Under the pieces are notes generated by a model, which saw only the letters and a program-made list of their open reading frames with translations, did not search any database and was not told the DNA's origin. From contig JACCTJ010000292.1 of NCBI GenBank assembly GCA_013812485.1, positions 1-17,574 of the forward strand: a DNA stretch of 17,574 nucleotides, written 5' to 3'. Made by a program: the position numbers and the translations under genes. This DNA is from Thermoleophilaceae bacterium. GTDB taxonomy: Bacteria; Actinomycetota; Thermoleophilia; Solirubrobacterales; Thermoleophilaceae. Of the stretch, positions 15,343-17,574 are shown in pieces. Position 1 is the stretch's first letter; every line of letters starts with the position of its first letter.

Positions 15343-16269
15343 CTGGCGATCTTCGGTCCGACGGGGATCGGCAAGACTGCCATCGCCCTGGCGCTCGCCG
15401 ATCGCCTGCGAGAGACCGGGGAAGACCCCGTCGCGATCTCCGCCGACGCCCTGCAGGTGTACGCGGGCCTCGAGACCCTGACCGCCGCGCCGACCGCGGC
15501 CGAGCGCGCGCGCCTCGAGCACCGGCTCGTCGGCTGGCTCCCCGTCACCAAGACGTTCTCGGTCGGCGAGTTCATGCCACTCGCGCACGCGGAGATCGAC
15601 GCGGCGCTCGAGGCCGGACGGCGCCCGATCGTGGTCGGTGGCACAGGGCTCTACCTGCGCGCTGCGCTGACCGAGCTCGACCTGCGCCCTCCGCCCGCGC
15701 CGGGGGTGCGCGAACGCCTCGAGGGCGAGCTGGCCGCCCGCGGGGCCGTCGCGCTCCACGCCGACCTCGCCGCGCGGGCGCCCGAGGCGGCCGCGCGCAT
15801 CGAACCGACCGATCGCAGCCGCGTCGTGCGCGCGCTCGAGCTGATCGAGAGCGGCCTCGAGCCGCGCGCCGAGCCGCAGCCGGGGGGCTCGCAGCTCTGG
15901 ACCGGGGAGACCCGCCTTAACACCTTGCTCTGCGGCCTCGTGGCCGACCGCGAGGTCCTGGACGAGCGGATCGAGGAGCGAGTGGACGCGATGGTCGCCG
16001 CCGGCGCACTCGACGAGGTCCGGCGCGCCGAGGAGGCCGGCGCCTCGCTCACGGCGCGGGCGGCGCTCGGATTCGAGGAGCTGCTGAACGGCGACGTCGA
16101 CGGCCTGAAGCGGCGCACGCGGAAGCTCGCGAAGCGCCAGCTCACCTGGATGCGCAAGCTCGGCGGGCTCCACACCGTCGAGGTCACCGGACGCGGGCCA
16201 GGGGAGGTGGCGGCAGAGTTGGCGCATCTCTATAGTGCCGCGCCGAACGAACGAGCGCCCGCCGGGTGA
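15343..16269 (+). CDS. miaA: tRNA dimethylallyltransferase MiaA, no canonical start codon
   Basis: The enzyme transfers dimethylallyl from DMAPP to A37 of tRNAs reading UNN codons, making MiaB's substrate. The frame shows the P-loop IFGPTGIGKT at its very start, then SADALQVYAGLETLTAAPT (catalytic Asp region), HRLVGWLPVTKTFSVGEF, VVGGTGLYLRAAL and RTRKLAKRQLTWMRK near the end. It is intact to TGA 16269. No ATG, GTG or TTG occurs in any frame between the miaB stop (15232) and the P-loop. The first in-frame GTG (15457) would remove the P-loop. Candidates are CTG 15343, used here only as the edge of the conserved domain (GGAGG lies too close, 2 nt before it), and CTG 15229, which overlaps the miaB stop as CTGA, like the common ATGA coupling motif, and adds 38 unconserved residues. 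A mutated start is also possible. Confidence 0.85.
   Translation: MAIFGPTGIGKTAIALALADRLRETGEDPVAISADALQVYAGLETLTAAPTAAERARLEHRLVGWLPVTKTFSVGEFMPLAHAEIDAALEAGRRPIVVGGTGLYLRAALTELDLRPPPAPGVRERLEGELAARGAVALHADLAARAPEAAARIEPTDRSRVVRALELIESGLEPRAEPQPGGSQLWTGETRLNTLLCGLVADREVLDERIEERVDAMVAAGALDEVRRAEEAGASLTARAALGFEELLNGDVDGLKRRTRKLAKRQLTWMRKLGGLHTVEVTGRGPGEVAAELAHLYSAAPNERAPAG
16231..16236 (+). promoter_or_regulatory. Candidate -10 box for dapF inside the end of miaA
   Basis: TATAGT (one mismatch to TATAAT) stands out in very GC-rich sequence within the last codons of miaA. It would give dapF its own transcript with a leader of about 145 nt. No good -35 is seen at 16-18 nt, so confidence is limited. 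Confidence 0.3.
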
Positions 16270-16303
16270 CCCGCCTCGCGCCCGGCCGCGCGCACGTCCA
16301 CGC

Positions 16304-16319
16304 CGATCGGCGCCGATCG
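16304..16319. promoter_or_regulatory. 16-bp perfect palindrome between miaA and dapF
   Basis: CGATCGGCGCCGATCG is fully self-complementary and lies in the 118-nt gap 16270-16387, downstream of the candidate dapF -10. It could be an operator or a strong RNA hairpin in the dapF leader. I do not recognise it as the site of a known regulator. Confidence 0.35.
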
Positions 16320-16387
16320 CGCCGCGGCGAGGCCCTCAGAACGTTGCCGCTTCCCAACCCGACACCCGTTCACGGTCACCCTGCGAC

Positions 16388-17239
16388 ATGACCTTCGAGA
16401 AGTGGCAGGCGCTCGGCAACGACTACCTGATCGTGGAGCAGGGCGAGCTCCCCTTCGAGCTGACCGCGGAGCGCGTGCGCCGGCTCTGCGCCGCCCATAC
16501 CGGCATCGGCTCCGACGGCGTCCTGGTGCTCTGCGAGCCGACGCAGCGCGGCTACGTGGCCCGGCTGCGCATCTTCAATCCCGACGGCTCGGAGGCCGAG
16601 CTCTCGGGCAACGGCGCCCGCGAGGCCATCCTCTACCTGCGCCGCTCGGGCTGGGTCGATCACGACGTCTTCTCGATCGAGACCGCGGCGGGGGAGATCC
16701 GCCCGCAGATCACCGGCGAGACGACCTGCACGGTCGACATGGGACGGGCCCGGCTGCGCTCGCCCGACTTCCCCTCGGGCGGCGACGACGGGGTCGGGAC
16801 GCTGACCTCGGCCGGGCGCGAGCTGCGCTTCCAGCACGTGTCGATCGGCAACCCCCAGTGCGCGGTCGAGGTCACCGGCGGCGAGCCGCTCGAGGCGCTC
16901 GATCTCCGCGAGCTCGGCCCGCCGATCGAGGCCAACACCGAGCTCTTCCCCAACCGCACGAACGTCTCCTTCTGGCGCCGCGACGACGACGCGAGCCTCA
17001 CCGCGCGGATCTTCGAGCGCGGAGTGGGGGAGACGCTCTCCTCGGGCACGGGGGCGTGCGGGGCGGCGGTGGCCGCGGTCGTGCGCGGCGCCGAGAGCCC
17101 GGTGACCGTCCGCCTCGACGGTGGCGAGCTCGAGGTCGAGGTCGGCGAGGACCTCGGCGTGAGGCTGACGGGCTGGGCCGTACCGGTCTACCGCGGCAAG
17201 CTCAGCGACGAGCTGGTGGAGGAGCTGCATGCGGCCTAG
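16388..17239 (+). CDS. dapF: Diaminopimelate epimerase-family protein with both catalytic cysteines replaced by serine
   Basis: A 283-residue member of the DAP epimerase fold, which in its known form interconverts LL- and meso-DAP using two cysteines. Family motifs are clear: GNDYLIVE, AAHTGIGSDGVLVL, IFNPDGSEAE, SIGNPQCAVEV, FPNRTNVSF and FERGVGETL. The residue before GNG, Cys73 in Haemophilus influenzae DapF, is Ser73 here (LSGNGARE). The partner before GTG, Cys217 there, is Ser219 (SSGTGACG). Both are TCG codons, two changes from a Cys codon, so this is not a base error. Start ATG 16388 was chosen for the family N-terminus (MTFEKWQALGNDY); no Shine-Dalgarno precedes it, and the longer in-frame extension from 16235 overlaps miaA. 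The gene overlaps dapL by 11 nt, which supports a role in lysine or cell-wall DAP synthesis. It may be a serine-type epimerase subfamily or have another substrate. Confidence 0.88.
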   Translation: MTFEKWQALGNDYLIVEQGELPFELTAERVRRLCAAHTGIGSDGVLVLCEPTQRGYVARLRIFNPDGSEAELSGNGAREAILYLRRSGWVDHDVFSIETAAGEIRPQITGETTCTVDMGRARLRSPDFPSGGDDGVGTLTSAGRELRFQHVSIGNPQCAVEVTGGEPLEALDLRELGPPIEANTELFPNRTNVSFWRRDDDASLTARIFERGVGETLSSGTGACGAAVAAVVRGAESPVTVRLDGGELEVEVGEDLGVRLTGWAVPVYRGKLSDELVEELHAA

Positions 17240-17574
17240 TCAGCGCCTGAGCCGCATACCGCCGTACCTGTTCGCCGAGCTCGAGCACAAGATCGCCGAC
17301 AGGCGCGCCCAGGGGATCGACGTGATCAGCCTCGGCATCGGCGACCCCGATACGCCGACGCCGTCGGTCGTGGTCGACGCGCTGGCTCGGGCGGGCGCCG
17401 ACCCGGGCACACACCAATACCCGTCGAACCGGGGCCGTGCCGAGTTCCGCGAGGGCGTGTCCGCCTTCTACGAGCGGCGCTTCGGCGTGACGCTCGACCC
17501 GGCCACCGAGGTCGTGCCCGCGCTCGGGGCCAAGGAGTGCATCTTCAACCTCAACCTCGCCTTTCTCGATCCCG
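17229..17574 (+). CDS. dapL: LL-diaminopimelate aminotransferase-like class I/II aminotransferase, 5' part
   Basis: The open frame from ATG 17229 runs off the window after 115 codons. It matches the N-terminus of PLP-dependent class I/II aminotransferases of the DapL group: RLSRIPPYLFAELEHKI, then VISLGIGDPDTPTP, YPSNRGRAEFREGVSAFYERRFGV and the cofactor-phosphate region VPALGAKECIFNLNLAFLDP. DapL converts tetrahydrodipicolinate directly to LL-DAP with glutamate as amino donor, bypassing the succinylase or acetylase routes. It overlaps the end of dapF by 11 nt, so translation is probably coupled, and the pair forms adjacent steps of the pathway. The PLP lysine lies beyond the window, so the exact substrate class (DapL, or another aspartate-type aminotransferase) is not proven. 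Confidence 0.85.
   Translation, partial: MRPSQRLSRIPPYLFAELEHKIADRRAQGIDVISLGIGDPDTPTPSVVVDALARAGADPGTHQYPSNRGRAEFREGVSAFYERRFGVTLDPATEVVPALGAKECIFNLNLAFLDP

Noticed and set aside
16235..16387. Upstream start giving a longer DapF
   Set aside because: The extra 51 residues overlap miaA and are Pro/Arg-rich and unlike the family, which starts at MTFEKWQALGNDY.

Overview
The window is very GC-rich (strong G/C preference at third codon positions) and carries a chromosomal housekeeping block. The order ftsK - rodZ-like - cinA - thpR - recA - recX - rny - miaB - miaA - dapF - dapL, together with recX directly after recA and the LL-diaminopimelate aminotransferase route, points to a high-GC actinomycetote. 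My best guess is class Thermoleophilia (Solirubrobacterales or relatives). That placement rests on gene order and protein flavour and was not searched.

Layout. On the minus strand, bases 4-3618 read right to left as an OmpR-type response regulator, its histidine kinase, a ZIP-family metal transporter remnant and a nitronate monooxygenase-like gene with an internal TGA. Divergently from 3702 on the plus strand come ftsK, a RodZ-like membrane HTH protein, cinA, and thpR with a shifted C-terminus. An epoxide-hydrolase-like gene with two frameshifts (9198-10066, minus) sits between thpR and recA. The plus strand then continues with recA, recX, a long structured leader, rny, miaB, miaA, dapF and the 5' part of dapL, which runs off the right edge.

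Function. The conserved genes cover chromosome segregation (FtsK), cell shape or membrane organisation (RodZ-like), NMN or nucleotide salvage (CinA), recombination (RecA/RecX), mRNA decay (RNase Y), tRNA A37 modification (MiaA then MiaB act in sequence) and diaminopimelate synthesis (DapL makes LL-DAP, DapF would epimerise it). No CRISPR array, tRNA, rRNA, insertion sequence or phage gene was recognised.

What stands out: (1) the DapF homologue has serine at both positions where the catalytic cysteines belong; (2) miaA has no ATG, GTG or TTG start in any frame between the miaB stop and its P-loop; (3) rny is preceded by a promoter-like sequence and about 265 nt of untranslated, hairpin-rich leader; (4) all clear coding lesions fall in dispensable genes, including a transporter that has lost its metal-binding middle. 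I see no convincing novel multi-gene system. The DapF variant and the rny leader are the best leads.
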